Shown: in pieces, positions 1 through 6,288 of the stretch
Layout of the letters: every line of letters starts with the position of its first letter
Numbering within the stretch: position 1 is the stretch's first letter
Assembly (NCBI GenBank): GCA_014238935.1
Contig: JABAAD010000026.1
Coordinates: 1 to 8,004 of the forward strand
DNA: 8,004 bases
Reading direction: 5' to 3'
From: Alphaproteobacteria bacterium
GTDB lineage: Bacteria; Pseudomonadota; Alphaproteobacteria; JABSOH01; JABAAW01
Program-made: the position numbers and the translations under genes
The notes under the pieces: model-generated
The model's database searches: none
Told to the model about the DNA's origin: nothing
What the model saw: the letters and a program-made list of their open reading frames with translations, nothing else

Positions 1-573
1 GCGCTCAAGATCGAAGTGTTGGGACCGCCTCCTACCTCTGGCACGCGCGTCGCCTTCGTCGAAACCGTCATGGACGAAGGCGCACGCTCTTTTCCGAGAT
101 TGGCTTCGTTGCGGAAGAGCGACTTGAAAAACTTCAAGCGAACAGCCTACGCCTTGCGCGAGGACGGTGCCTACATCGACAGCGGCGAGAACGACAATCT
201 GATCATTCAAAAGTTGAGACGCAATCCGAACGCGCTCGGTATTTTCGGCTTCAGCTTTTTAGAACAAAACCGCGCCATCTTAAGAGGACTCGCCATAAAC
301 AAGGGCGGGAACAAGGTTGCTCCCACCTTCGAAAATATCACCGACGGAAGCTATCCCGTCGCGCGCGCCTTGTACTTCTATGTCAAGGGAGCGCACTTGG
401 AACAATCTCCGACGCTGCAAGCCTATGTCGACATGTTCCTTTCGGACGAATCTATGGGAGAAGACGGCTTCCTGCTAGACGAGGGACTGATCCCCCTCTC
501 TTCGCAAGAGCTCGCGCGCGTGCGTCAAGCCGTCGCCTCGCGCCGTGGAGTTGAAGCCAAAAATTTGCGCTAA
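1..573 (+). CDS. pstS: Phosphate ABC transporter substrate-binding protein PstS, C-terminal part (5' truncated by window)
   Basis: This is the periplasmic phosphate-binding protein of the PstSCAB importer, which delivers inorganic phosphate to the PstC/PstA channel. The reading frame is open from base 1, so the true start and signal peptide lie outside the window; the GTG at 16 is an internal Val codon, not a start. The visible 190 residues contain GPPPTSGTR, which matches the phosphate-binding loop of the PstS family (T-S-G-T-R), followed by a conserved run with SGEND and NPNALGIFGFSF, and a C-terminal SYPVARALYFYVKG block characteristic of phosphate-binding proteins. It ends with LDEGLIPLS, the usual tail of alphaproteobacterial PstS. 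The stop lies 47 bases before pstC, and the gene order pstS-pstC-pstA-pstB-phoU supports the call. Phosphate-starvation control by PhoB is expected from the family, but the upstream promoter is not in the window. Confidence 0.93.
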   Translation, partial: ALKIEVLGPPPTSGTRVAFVETVMDEGARSFPRLASLRKSDLKNFKRTAYALREDGAYIDSGENDNLIIQKLRRNPNALGIFGFSFLEQNRAILRGLAINKGGNKVAPTFENITDGSYPVARALYFYVKGAHLEQSPTLQAYVDMFLSDESMGEDGFLLDEGLIPLSSQELARVRQAVASRRGVEAKNLR

Positions 574-620
574 AGCATCGAACAGATTTTCTTGCGAACC
601 GTGCCTCTCCCCTCAGCAAG

Positions 621-1859
621 ATGCTTTACGCGAGCTTAGCGATCATCTTTGCACTCGCAGGACTCGTGTTCTGCCTGCACGCCTTCGCTCGCCGTCATGC
701 TTTCGCCAAGGGCAAAAGTGGCAAGACAAGGAGAGGACGGACACGGCGCGATGCCTACAGCTTTCCCGCAGCCAGTCTGACGACGGGAGGCATCGTGGCG
801 GTTGCAAGCTTCCTTTTCTTTTCTTTCTTCTCCCTGCCCCTGTCCGTAGGAGCTCCCTCGCCGCTTGTCCTTATCGGGCTATGCACGCTGCTTGCTGCTT
901 GCAGCGTTTTTGCCTTCGTGCATCTAGCGCCGCCGAGTTTTCCCGCGCGCGCCTTCGTCGAGACGACCTTGCGCGTGCTTCTGCTACTTTCCTCGACGCT
1001 CGCCATCGCAACGACGCTCGCCATCGTCGCCTCGCTTCTGTTCGAAACCTTGCGCTTTTTCGAAGATGTTCCGATTGCCGACTTTCTGTTCGGTTTGCAC
1101 TGGAGCCCGCAGACCGCTCTGTTCGCCGACGACATCGGCGCATCGGGTGCCTTCGGCGCGCTACCCGTCGTTTTGGGAACACTGCTGATCACCGCGATTG
1201 CCCTTCTTGTCGCCGTGCCGGTGGGACTTTTTTCCGCCATCTACCTAGTCGAGTTTGCAAGCTCGCGCACGCGCGCCTTTGTCAAGCCGACATTGGAAGT
1301 TTTGTCCGGCATTCCCACGGTCGTCTACGGCTTTTTTGCAGCGCTGGTGCTTGCACCCGCTGTACGCGACTTAGGCGAATCGCTGGGGTTGAGCGTTGCA
1401 AGCGAGAGTGCACTCGCAGCAGGGGTGGTCATAGGCGTGATGCTGATCCCCTTCGTCTCGTCGCTTTCTGACGACGCTTTAGCTGCCGTGCCGCAGGATC
1501 TGCGGCACGCCTCGCTCGCGCTAGGGGCGACTTTGAGCGAGACGGTCGCCAAAGCGGTGCTGCCCGCAGCCCTGCCCGGCGTTGCCGCCGGTGTGTTGCT
1601 CGCCTTCTCGCGTGCCGTAGGCGAGACGATGATCGTCGTCATGGCGGCGGGATTGGCTGCCAAGCTCACGATCAACCCCCTCGACGCTCCCACAACCATC
1701 ACCGTGCAGATCGTCACCCTGCTTACGGGCGATCAGGAGTTCGACAGCAGCAAGACCCTCTCCGCCTTCGCGCTCGGCATGCTTTTGTTCTGTCTCACCC
1801 TTGTCATCAACGCCGCCGCTCTGCTGGCGACGCGACGCTATGGCGCGCGGTACGAATGA
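621..1859 (+). CDS. pstC: Phosphate ABC transporter permease PstC
   Basis: Inner-membrane subunit that pairs with PstA to form the phosphate channel. The protein has 412 residues. Residues 1-20 and about 57-102 are hydrophobic segments separated by an Arg/Lys-rich loop (24-43), and residues about 115-145 form another membrane span. Motif LHWSPQTA (159-166), typical of PstC, precedes the permease core. The core includes LEVLSGIPTVVYGFFA (226-240 region), an EAA-type cytoplasmic loop for docking PstB (ALGATLSETV and VLPAALPG, about 300-320) and SRAVGETM (330-337). Alphaproteobacterial PstC proteins are usually longer, about 450-490 residues, with a DUF3708-like N-terminal domain; here that part looks shortened. 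The ATG at 621 is chosen because no in-frame start with a better ribosome site is seen upstream; there is no clear Shine-Dalgarno. The stop overlaps the pstA start by four bases (ATGA at 1856-1859), implying translational coupling. Confidence 0.95.
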   Translation: MLYASLAIIFALAGLVFCLHAFARRHAFAKGKSGKTRRGRTRRDAYSFPAASLTTGGIVAVASFLFFSFFSLPLSVGAPSPLVLIGLCTLLAACSVFAFVHLAPPSFPARAFVETTLRVLLLLSSTLAIATTLAIVASLLFETLRFFEDVPIADFLFGLHWSPQTALFADDIGASGAFGALPVVLGTLLITAIALLVAVPVGLFSAIYLVEFASSRTRAFVKPTLEVLSGIPTVVYGFFAALVLAPAVRDLGESLGLSVASESALAAGVVIGVMLIPFVSSLSDDALAAVPQDLRHASLALGATLSETVAKAVLPAALPGVAAGVLLAFSRAVGETMIVVMAAGLAAKLTINPLDAPTTITVQIVTLLTGDQEFDSSKTLSAFALGMLLFCLTLVINAAALLATRRYGARYE

Positions 1860-3166
1860 TCGATTCGCGTCTTCGCCGCCGCTATCGAGCCGAGCGTCGC
1901 TATCGCTTCTACGGAAGGGCTGCGATTGCGTTTGCCGTGTGCTTCTTGGTCTTCTTCTTTGCTGCCATCGTCTCGCGCGCCTTGCCTGCCTTTTCGCAGT
2001 ACGAGGTGTCGCTGAGGGCGGACTTGCCCGAAAGCTTTCAGAAGAGACCTCTTGTGGCGAAGGAGAAGGCGACGATCTCCGAGGGCGTGGCGCGACAGCT
2101 GCTCGACGCTGCACTTGCGGCAGAACTGGGGGGGGCTGCAAACGCGCGCGAAAGACGGGCGCGGCGCGCTTTGCTGACACCGCTGGCAACGCTCGTGCTG
2201 AAACAAAAGATAGAAGAATGGATAGAAGAACAGCTGGAAGAACGCACCGCTTCTGCCTCCTCCTTGTCGACTTCCTTGTCGCCCTCCTTGTCGATCTCCT
2301 TCGCGCTCTCCTCTTCGAGCGAGCGTTTTCTTCGTAGCCAAAAGAGTGGCGAAGAGGTTGCCTTCGAGGAGTTGTCGGAGGCGCAACGCGCGGCACTCGC
2401 AACTTTGGAGAAGAGAGAACTCGTTGCGCGAAGTTTCAACTTCGCCTTCTTCAGCCGTAGCGACAGCCGCGTTCCTTCGGCGGCGGGCATCCGCGGAGCT
2501 TTGCTGGGCTCGTTATGGGCGCTGCTGACAGCTTTCCTGCTCGCCTTTCCGCTGGGAGTATTGACCGCCGTTCATTTGGAAGAGTTCGCACCGCGCAACC
2601 GTCTCAGTGCGCTCGTCGAAGTTGCCATCTACAATCTCGCCGCCGTTCCCTCGATCGTCTTCGGGTTGCTGGGGCTCGTCGTCTTTCTGAATTGGTGGCA
2701 GCTGCCGCGCTCCGCTCCGCTCACCGGCGGCATGGTGCTCGCCCTCATGACATTGCCTACCATTGTCGTGACCGCACGCAGCGCGCTCAAAGCCGTGCCG
2801 GAGGGAATTCGCAACGCAGGGCTCGCGCTCGGCGCATCGCACAGCCAAACCGTCCTCCACCATGTCTTGCCGCAAGCCATGCCAGGAATTCTCACCGGCG
2901 CCATCATTGGCATGGCGCGTGCACTCGGCGAGACGGCACCGCTTCTCATGATCGGCATGGTCGCCTTCATCGCCCAAGCTCCCTCGACCCCCCTCGACCC
3001 GTCAACGGCACTGCCCGTGCAAATCTTCCTGTGGGCCGACCATCCCGATCCCGCCTTCTCGTCGCGTGCCGCCGCGGCTATTCTCGTTATGCTCCTCTTT
3101 CTCGTCGCCATGAACGCTATCGCCGTCCTCCTCAGACAAACCTTCGAGAAAAGACGACAACAATAA
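1856..3166 (+). CDS. pstA: Phosphate ABC transporter permease PstA with DUF3333-like N-terminal region
   Basis: Second channel subunit of the phosphate importer, 436 residues, clearly longer than the roughly 280-300 of enterobacterial PstA. A basic N-terminus (RLRRRYRAERRYRFYG) and one membrane span (about 22-45) lead into a long, probably periplasmic insert (about 46-205) like the DUF3333 region of alphaproteobacterial PstA. This insert contains a run of charged helices and a Ser-rich low-complexity patch (132-155, 13 Ser in 24 residues). The permease core follows from about residue 211, with NLAAVPSIVFGLLG, an EAA loop (LALGASHSQTV then VLPQAMPGI, about 323-345) and MARALGETAPLLMIG (about 352 on). 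The start overlaps the pstC stop by four bases. A 10-base tandem duplication (2981-3000) encodes a short Pro/Ser/Asp loop near the C-terminus. Identity is firm; the function of the insert is unknown. Confidence 0.95.
   Translation: MIDSRLRRRYRAERRYRFYGRAAIAFAVCFLVFFFAAIVSRALPAFSQYEVSLRADLPESFQKRPLVAKEKATISEGVARQLLDAALAAELGGAANARERRARRALLTPLATLVLKQKIEEWIEEQLEERTASASSLSTSLSPSLSISFALSSSSERFLRSQKSGEEVAFEELSEAQRAALATLEKRELVARSFNFAFFSRSDSRVPSAAGIRGALLGSLWALLTAFLLAFPLGVLTAVHLEEFAPRNRLSALVEVAIYNLAAVPSIVFGLLGLVVFLNWWQLPRSAPLTGGMVLALMTLPTIVVTARSALKAVPEGIRNAGLALGASHSQTVLHHVLPQAMPGILTGAIIGMARALGETAPLLMIGMVAFIAQAPSTPLDPSTALPVQIFLWADHPDPAFSSRAAAAILVMLLFLVAMNAIAVLLRQTFEKRRQQ
2261..2296 (+). repeat. 12-base tandem repeat inside pstA encoding SLSx units
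   Basis: Three copies of tccttgtcg start at 2261, 2273 and 2285, a period of 12 bases. They keep the reading frame and encode SLST, SLSP and SLSI, followed by more Ser codons. The repeat is the core of the Ser-rich patch in the extra N-terminal region of PstA. It probably arose by slippage, and copy number may vary between strains. Confidence 0.8.
2981..3000 (+). repeat. Perfect 10-base tandem duplication in pstA
   Basis: The decamer ccctcgaccc occurs twice in direct succession. Because the unit is not a multiple of three, the two copies are read in different frames, but the PstA frame continues intact through both and encodes a Pro/Ser/Asp-containing loop (APSTPLDPST). Odd numbers of 10-base copies would shift the frame, so it is a potential slippage site; in this sequence it is not disruptive. 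Confidence 0.7.
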
Positions 3167-3184
3167 ACGCAACGCCGAACCTCC

Positions 3185-3997
3185 ATGAAAAGCTCGCACA
3201 ACAGAAAGGCAGACAAATCCGCAGCCGCCGCGCGACCCGAAAAACAGCACGCGAAAATTCGCGCGCGCGCCGTCAATGTCTACTACGGCGACAAGCAGGC
3301 GTTGTTCCAAGTTGCGCTGGAAGTGCCGCGCAAGCAGGTGACGGCGCTCATCGGACCTTCGGGATGCGGAAAGTCGACCTTCCTGCGCTGTATCAACCGC
3401 ATGAACGATGTCATCAGGGGCTGCCGCGTCGAGGGTGAGATCGCCATCGACGGCGAAAATGTGGCGACCCTCGATCCCGTCGCCTTGCGCGCGCGAATCG
3501 GCATGGTCTTCCAAAAGCCCAATCCCTTTCCCAAGTCCATCTACGACAATGTCGCATACGGCGTGCGCATTCACGCGCTAGCGCAAAACAGGAAACAGAC
3601 CGACGAGATCGTCCGCCAAAGCCTCGCACGCGCAGGACTCGAAAAAGAGGTCGCCAGCAGGTTGAACGATTCGGCAACCGCATTGTCGGGAGGACAGCAG
3701 CAACGACTTTGCATCGCGCGCGCTATCGCCTTGCAGCCCGACATCATTCTGATGGACGAACCTTGCTCGGCGCTCGATCCGATCGCAACCGCGCGCATCG
3801 AGAATCTCATCGCCGAGCTCTCGCAAAACTACACCATCGTCATCGTCACGCACTCGATGCAGCAGGCTGCGCGCGTCTCGCATCGCACGGTGTTTTTTCA
3901 CTTGGGACGCGTGGTAGAGTCGGGCGAGACAACACAAATCTTCACCAAACCTCGTAGAAAGCAAACCGAACGCTATATCACGGGCAGAATCGGATAG
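3185..3997 (+). CDS. pstB: Phosphate ABC transporter ATP-binding protein PstB
   Basis: Cytoplasmic ATPase that drives phosphate import through PstC/PstA. All nucleotide-binding motifs are intact in the 270-residue product: Walker [10 protein letters not shown] (57-65), Q-loop Gln110 in [14 protein letters not shown] signature LSGGQQQR (167-174), Walker B IILMDE (187-192) followed by the D-loop SALDP, and the switch His223 in VTHSM. The sequence [15 protein letters not shown] and [11 protein letters not shown] are diagnostic of PstB rather than other importers. About 23 Lys/Arg/Ala-rich residues precede the fold, as in many alphaproteobacterial PstB proteins. The ATG lies 18 bases after the pstA stop with no clear purine-rich ribosome site; a later start would cut into the first strand. 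It belongs to the pst operon, with phoU 7 bases downstream. Confidence 0.97.
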   Translation: MKSSHNRKADKSAAAARPEKQHAKIRARAVNVYYGDKQALFQVALEVPRKQVTALIGPSGCGKSTFLRCINRMNDVIRGCRVEGEIAIDGENVATLDPVALRARIGMVFQKPNPFPKSIYDNVAYGVRIHALAQNRKQTDEIVRQSLARAGLEKEVASRLNDSATALSGGQQQRLCIARAIALQPDIILMDEPCSALDPIATARIENLIAELSQNYTIVIVTHSMQQAARVSHRTVFFHLGRVVESGETTQIFTKPRRKQTERYITGRIG

Positions 3998-4004
3998 AGC
4001 TTCC

Positions 4005-4775
4005 ATGTCAGACGATCCGCAACACATCAACCACACCTTCGACGAAGAGCTCGAAAAACTCAACGACATGCTGTTGCGCATGGGCTCGTTGGTCGCCCAG
4101 CAGCTGGATGCTGCCACCGCAACCTTCTCGATCAAACACACATCGAAGAAAGGCGTCGCGCACGCGCAAAACCGCTCCGAGATTATGGACGAGATCGCTC
4201 AACGCGAGAAAGCCTTGAACGATTTGGAACGGCGCGTACAGAAGTTCGCCGTCAACCTTGCTGCGATCAGACAGCCCATGGCGAGCGACCTTCGCACCAT
4301 TATCGTCGCCATGAAGGTGAGCGACGCCTTCGAGGCGGTCGGAGACCATTGCGCAAGCATCGCAGAGAGGGGACGCTCGCTCGCCCATTCGCCTTACCGC
4401 GAGCAGTTCGGCGACATCGACAAGCTGCGCGCGTGCGCAGCGCAAATGCTGCAAGGGGTGATCGAGTGTTGCAGGGTGTGGGATGCAACGCGCGCGCTGG
4501 AAGTTTGGCAGAAGGATCGGCGAATCAATGCCTTGCACGATTCGTTGCTGAAAGATTTCTCTTTGTTCATGGCGAAAAAACCCGAATCGATCGCCTCCGT
4601 CGTCGATTTCCTATCCGCCGTCAAGTATGTCGAGCGTTTCGGCGACCGTCTGAAATCCATCGTAGAAGCTTTGCACTACGCCGCAGAGGGCGAAACCTTC
4701 GCGCCGCCTCCCTTGAAACAAGGAGTGTTGAAAGCGGGTGCGAAGGGATATTCGCGCAAAGCAATCTCGTCTTGA
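4005..4775 (+). CDS. phoU: Phosphate signalling protein PhoU
   Basis: Regulator that links the Pst transporter to the PhoR/PhoB phosphate response and restrains uptake when phosphate is plentiful. The 256-residue product shows the tandem PhoU helical-bundle layout: repeat one starts with FDEELEKLNDMLLRMG (12-27) and includes LAAIRQPMASDLR (85-97) and the metal-site helix FEAVGDHCASIAER (109-122); repeat two carries AVKYVERFGDRLKSIVEA (205-222). The ExxxD metal-binding patterns are E110/D114 and E210/D214. In the second repeat the usual GDH is GDR (Arg215), a small departure. Linker residues 42-58 are rich in Lys, His and Asn, and a basic tail of about 20 residues extends past the usual end. 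The ATG is 7 bases after pstB with no strong ribosome site. The stop overlaps the cobK start. Confidence 0.94.
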   Translation: MSDDPQHINHTFDEELEKLNDMLLRMGSLVAQQLDAATATFSIKHTSKKGVAHAQNRSEIMDEIAQREKALNDLERRVQKFAVNLAAIRQPMASDLRTIIVAMKVSDAFEAVGDHCASIAERGRSLAHSPYREQFGDIDKLRACAAQMLQGVIECCRVWDATRALEVWQKDRRINALHDSLLKDFSLFMAKKPESIASVVDFLSAVKYVERFGDRLKSIVEALHYAAEGETFAPPPLKQGVLKAGAKGYSRKAISS

Positions 4776-5602
4776 CGACGCTACTCGTCTTGGGCGGCAG
4801 CGCGCTCGCGCGGCGCACGACGGACGCGCTCCAAGCGCACCTCATCGAAAAAAAACTCACCGCGAGAATCGTCTATGCGCTGGCGGGCGTAACCCTCTCG
4901 CCGCGCGTGCCGAGCGCCAATGTCGAGGTGCGAAGCGGTGGATTCGGCGGCGCGAAAGGATTGCAAAAATGGTTGCAAGACAACAAGGTCGCAGCGCTCA
5001 TCGATGCCACCCATCCGTTTGCAGAACAAATCTCCGAAAACGCACGGCAGGCAACGCGCGCCTTGAGCCTCCCCTTGTTCCGCCTGCTTCCTCCTTCTTT
5101 TCCACGCCTTTGTACAAAGAAACGCTTCGAAGTTTGTTCCAACGAAACCTTGCCTCGCCTTGTCGCCTCTCTGCCCGCGTCGTACAGACGCTGCGTCCTC
5201 TGCGCCTTGGGAGCGCAGCGAATCGAATCGCTCGCCAGACGCTTGCCCGTGCGCCGATTGCTCCTTCGCTCCTTCGCCTCACAACAAAGGCTTTGCCACT
5301 TGCGCCTTCGAAAGTTGCGTCTGCGCCGCGCGCGCCGTTTGCAGTTCTGTACGATGCCTCCTTACTCGGCGCAAAGCGTGCGACAAGAGATGCGCGCGAT
5401 GCAACGCAAAGGCGTCTCGTTGCTGCTCTGTCGAGACAGCGGCGCGCGTGAGGCTTTCGCAAAAATTCTCGCAGCCCAAAGGCTGTCGCTGCCCGTCGTC
5501 GTGCTGGCTCGTCCGCGCGCTCCCTTTGTGCCGACCCTTTCTTGTCGAGACTTGTCGCCCGTCGTTCGTCTTGTACAACGCCGTCAGCAAGGCTGTTCTT
5601 GA
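4772..5602 (+). CDS. cobK: Precorrin-6A reductase CobK
   Basis: NAD(P)H-dependent enzyme that reduces precorrin-6A (or its cobalt form, as CbiJ) in corrin-ring synthesis for vitamin B12. The chosen TTG at 4772 overlaps the phoU stop (TTGA) and places the nucleotide-binding strand LLVLGGSALAR at residues 4-14, exactly where the family has it; the upstream open frame is only a phoU shadow. Other matches are VRSGGFGGAKGL (53-64), IDATHPFAEQIS (77-88), a degenerate ALGAQRIESLA for the usual ALGRQE block, MPPYS for the ARGPF block, and a C-terminal RDSGAREAFAKI plus PVVVLARPR, corresponding to KNSGG...Y.KI and the ARP strand. Length (276 residues) is slightly above the usual 240-260. The middle is unusually rich in Arg and Leu, but no frameshift is needed to align the blocks. 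Translation is probably coupled to phoU. CobK versus CbiJ cannot be separated by sequence alone. Confidence 0.88.
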   Translation: MTTLLVLGGSALARRTTDALQAHLIEKKLTARIVYALAGVTLSPRVPSANVEVRSGGFGGAKGLQKWLQDNKVAALIDATHPFAEQISENARQATRALSLPLFRLLPPSFPRLCTKKRFEVCSNETLPRLVASLPASYRRCVLCALGAQRIESLARRLPVRRLLLRSFASQQRLCHLRLRKLRLRRARRLQFCTMPPYSAQSVRQEMRAMQRKGVSLLLCRDSGAREAFAKILAAQRLSLPVVVLARPRAPFVPTLSCRDLSPVVRLVQRRQQGCS

Positions 5603-5627
5603 CGCATGCGCGGCGGCTTCGCTATGG
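5599..5627 (+). promoter_or_regulatory. Possible sigma70-type promoter for the ihfB operon
   Basis: A TTGACG hexamer at 5599-5604 (CTTGAC counted from 5598) overlaps the cobK stop, and CTATGG lies at 5622-5627 after a 17-base spacer. This resembles the housekeeping promoter pattern of alphaproteobacteria (CTTGAC, then CTATnn). It would place the transcript start near 5634, about 45 bases before ihfB, in the only gap in the window large enough for a promoter. No terminator hairpin with a T-run was seen after cobK. The call rests on motif matching only. Confidence 0.45.
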
Positions 5628-5679
5628 TGGCGGGGGGAGCATTTTTCTTGAAGAGTTGGTCTTTCTTGGCGGTGAGTTT

Positions 5680-5982
5680 GTGACAACGCGTTCGGAGTTG
5701 ATTCGTGCCTTGCATCAAAGACATCCACTAGTGCCTTTGCGGGACTTGGACGAGCTCGTCTGCGAGGTTTTGGAGGCACTGGTCGCTGGGCTGGAGCAAG
5801 GCGCGCGCGTCGAGTTGCGCGGCTTCGGCGTTTTCTCGACCGCGTTGCGCGAGAGGACGCTTGCACGCAATCCGCGCACAGGCGAGAGGGTGGCGTTGCC
5901 GCCGCGCCGCGTGTTGCGCTTTCGCTTGGGCGAGGCGTTGCACAGGCGTTTGAATGCAGCGACTTTGACGCACTCGCGTTGA
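5680..5982 (+). CDS. ihfB: Integration host factor beta subunit (HU/IHF family)
   Basis: Small DNA-bending protein that, with IHF alpha, shapes nucleoid DNA and regulatory complexes. The 100-residue product begins TTRSELIRALHQRHP, the usual dimerisation helices. It carries RVELRGFGVF (43-52), the beta-saddle entry typical of the IHF-beta branch, and RNPRTGE (63-69), the tip of the DNA-intercalating arm with Pro65. It ends with a terminal helix ALHRRLN. The usual VPxFKPGKELR block is RVLRFRLGEAL here, lacking the conserved Pro but otherwise equivalent. The GTG at 5680 is preferred because it matches the family N-terminus exactly and follows GGTGAG at 5671-5676; the frame is open upstream to 5542 but that part matches no HU-type sequence and overlaps cobK. 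The next gene is a LapA-domain protein, the usual neighbour of ihfB in Alphaproteobacteria. Confidence 0.9.
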   Translation: MTTRSELIRALHQRHPLVPLRDLDELVCEVLEALVAGLEQGARVELRGFGVFSTALRERTLARNPRTGERVALPPRRVLRFRLGEALHRRLNAATLTHSR

Positions 5983-6024
5983 GTAGTTGCTCGCGTTGAA
6001 GAACGGAATCTTGCGAGGTATTCC

Positions 6025-6288
6025 ATGCGTCTTGTCAAACGTTTCTGCTTTGTCCTTTTGGTCTTGTGCGTCGTGCTGTTTGCGGTGATGAATTCGCATG
6101 CGGTGCGTCTGAATCTTCTTTTTACGCCTGCGGGTTTCCGTCTGCCGCTTTCGGTGTTAGTTGTCGGGGTCTTTTTCGCGGGCTTCTTGTTGGGCTGCGG
6201 CGCGGGTTTGTTGCGTCGTGGTGCGTCTAGCCCTCGTGGTGCAGAATCTTCATCTGACAACCCTGCAAAATCTTCGGAATCGTCGTGA
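6025..6288 (+). CDS. LapA-domain (DUF1049) small inner-membrane protein
   Basis: An 87-residue protein with two predicted membrane spans, at about residues 5-22 (FCFVLLVLCVVLFAVMN) and 41-63 (PLSVLVVGVFFAGFLLG), joined by a short loop containing VRLNLLF. This is the layout of the lipopolysaccharide-assembly protein A domain, whose members have FAxxNxxxVxLxL after the first span and a Gly-rich second span. The tail (66-87) is Ser-rich and probably cytoplasmic. The ATG follows a reasonable ribosome site, GCGAGG at 6013-6018. It lies 42 bases downstream of ihfB, and this pairing is common in Alphaproteobacteria, which supports the call; its precise job is not established. Its stop overlaps the cbiX GTG start by four bases (GTGA), so the two are probably translated together. 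Confidence 0.78.
   Translation: MRLVKRFCFVLLVLCVVLFAVMNSHAVRLNLLFTPAGFRLPLSVLVVGVFFAGFLLGCGAGLLRRGASSPRGAESSSDNPAKSSESS

Noticed and set aside
545..1471. 308-codon open frame on the + strand overlapping pstC
   Set aside because: It lies in another frame of the well-supported pstC, is dominated by Arg, Cys and Ala as expected from a shifted GC-rich gene, and matches no known family.
1521..2402. 293-codon minus-strand open frame across pstC and pstA
   Set aside because: Highly Arg-rich antisense shadow of two conserved permease genes; no ribosome site or family match.
4349..4771. Long upstream open extension of the cobK frame inside phoU
   Set aside because: The extension is Arg-rich shadow of phoU; the CobK fold begins exactly at the TTG at 4772.
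4650..4800. Cobalamin riboswitch ahead of cobK
   Set aside because: There is no untranslated leader: phoU coding sequence runs directly into cobK, leaving no room for a B12 aptamer.
5603..5640. Rho-independent terminator after cobK
   Set aside because: The palindrome cgcatgcg is too short and not followed directly by a T-run; no convincing stem-loop pairs up.
5603..5679. Replication origin in the cobK-ihfB gap
   Set aside because: The skew flip is suggestive, but no DnaA-box (TTATCCACA-like) cluster or AT-rich element is present in 77 bases, so I do not annotate an origin.
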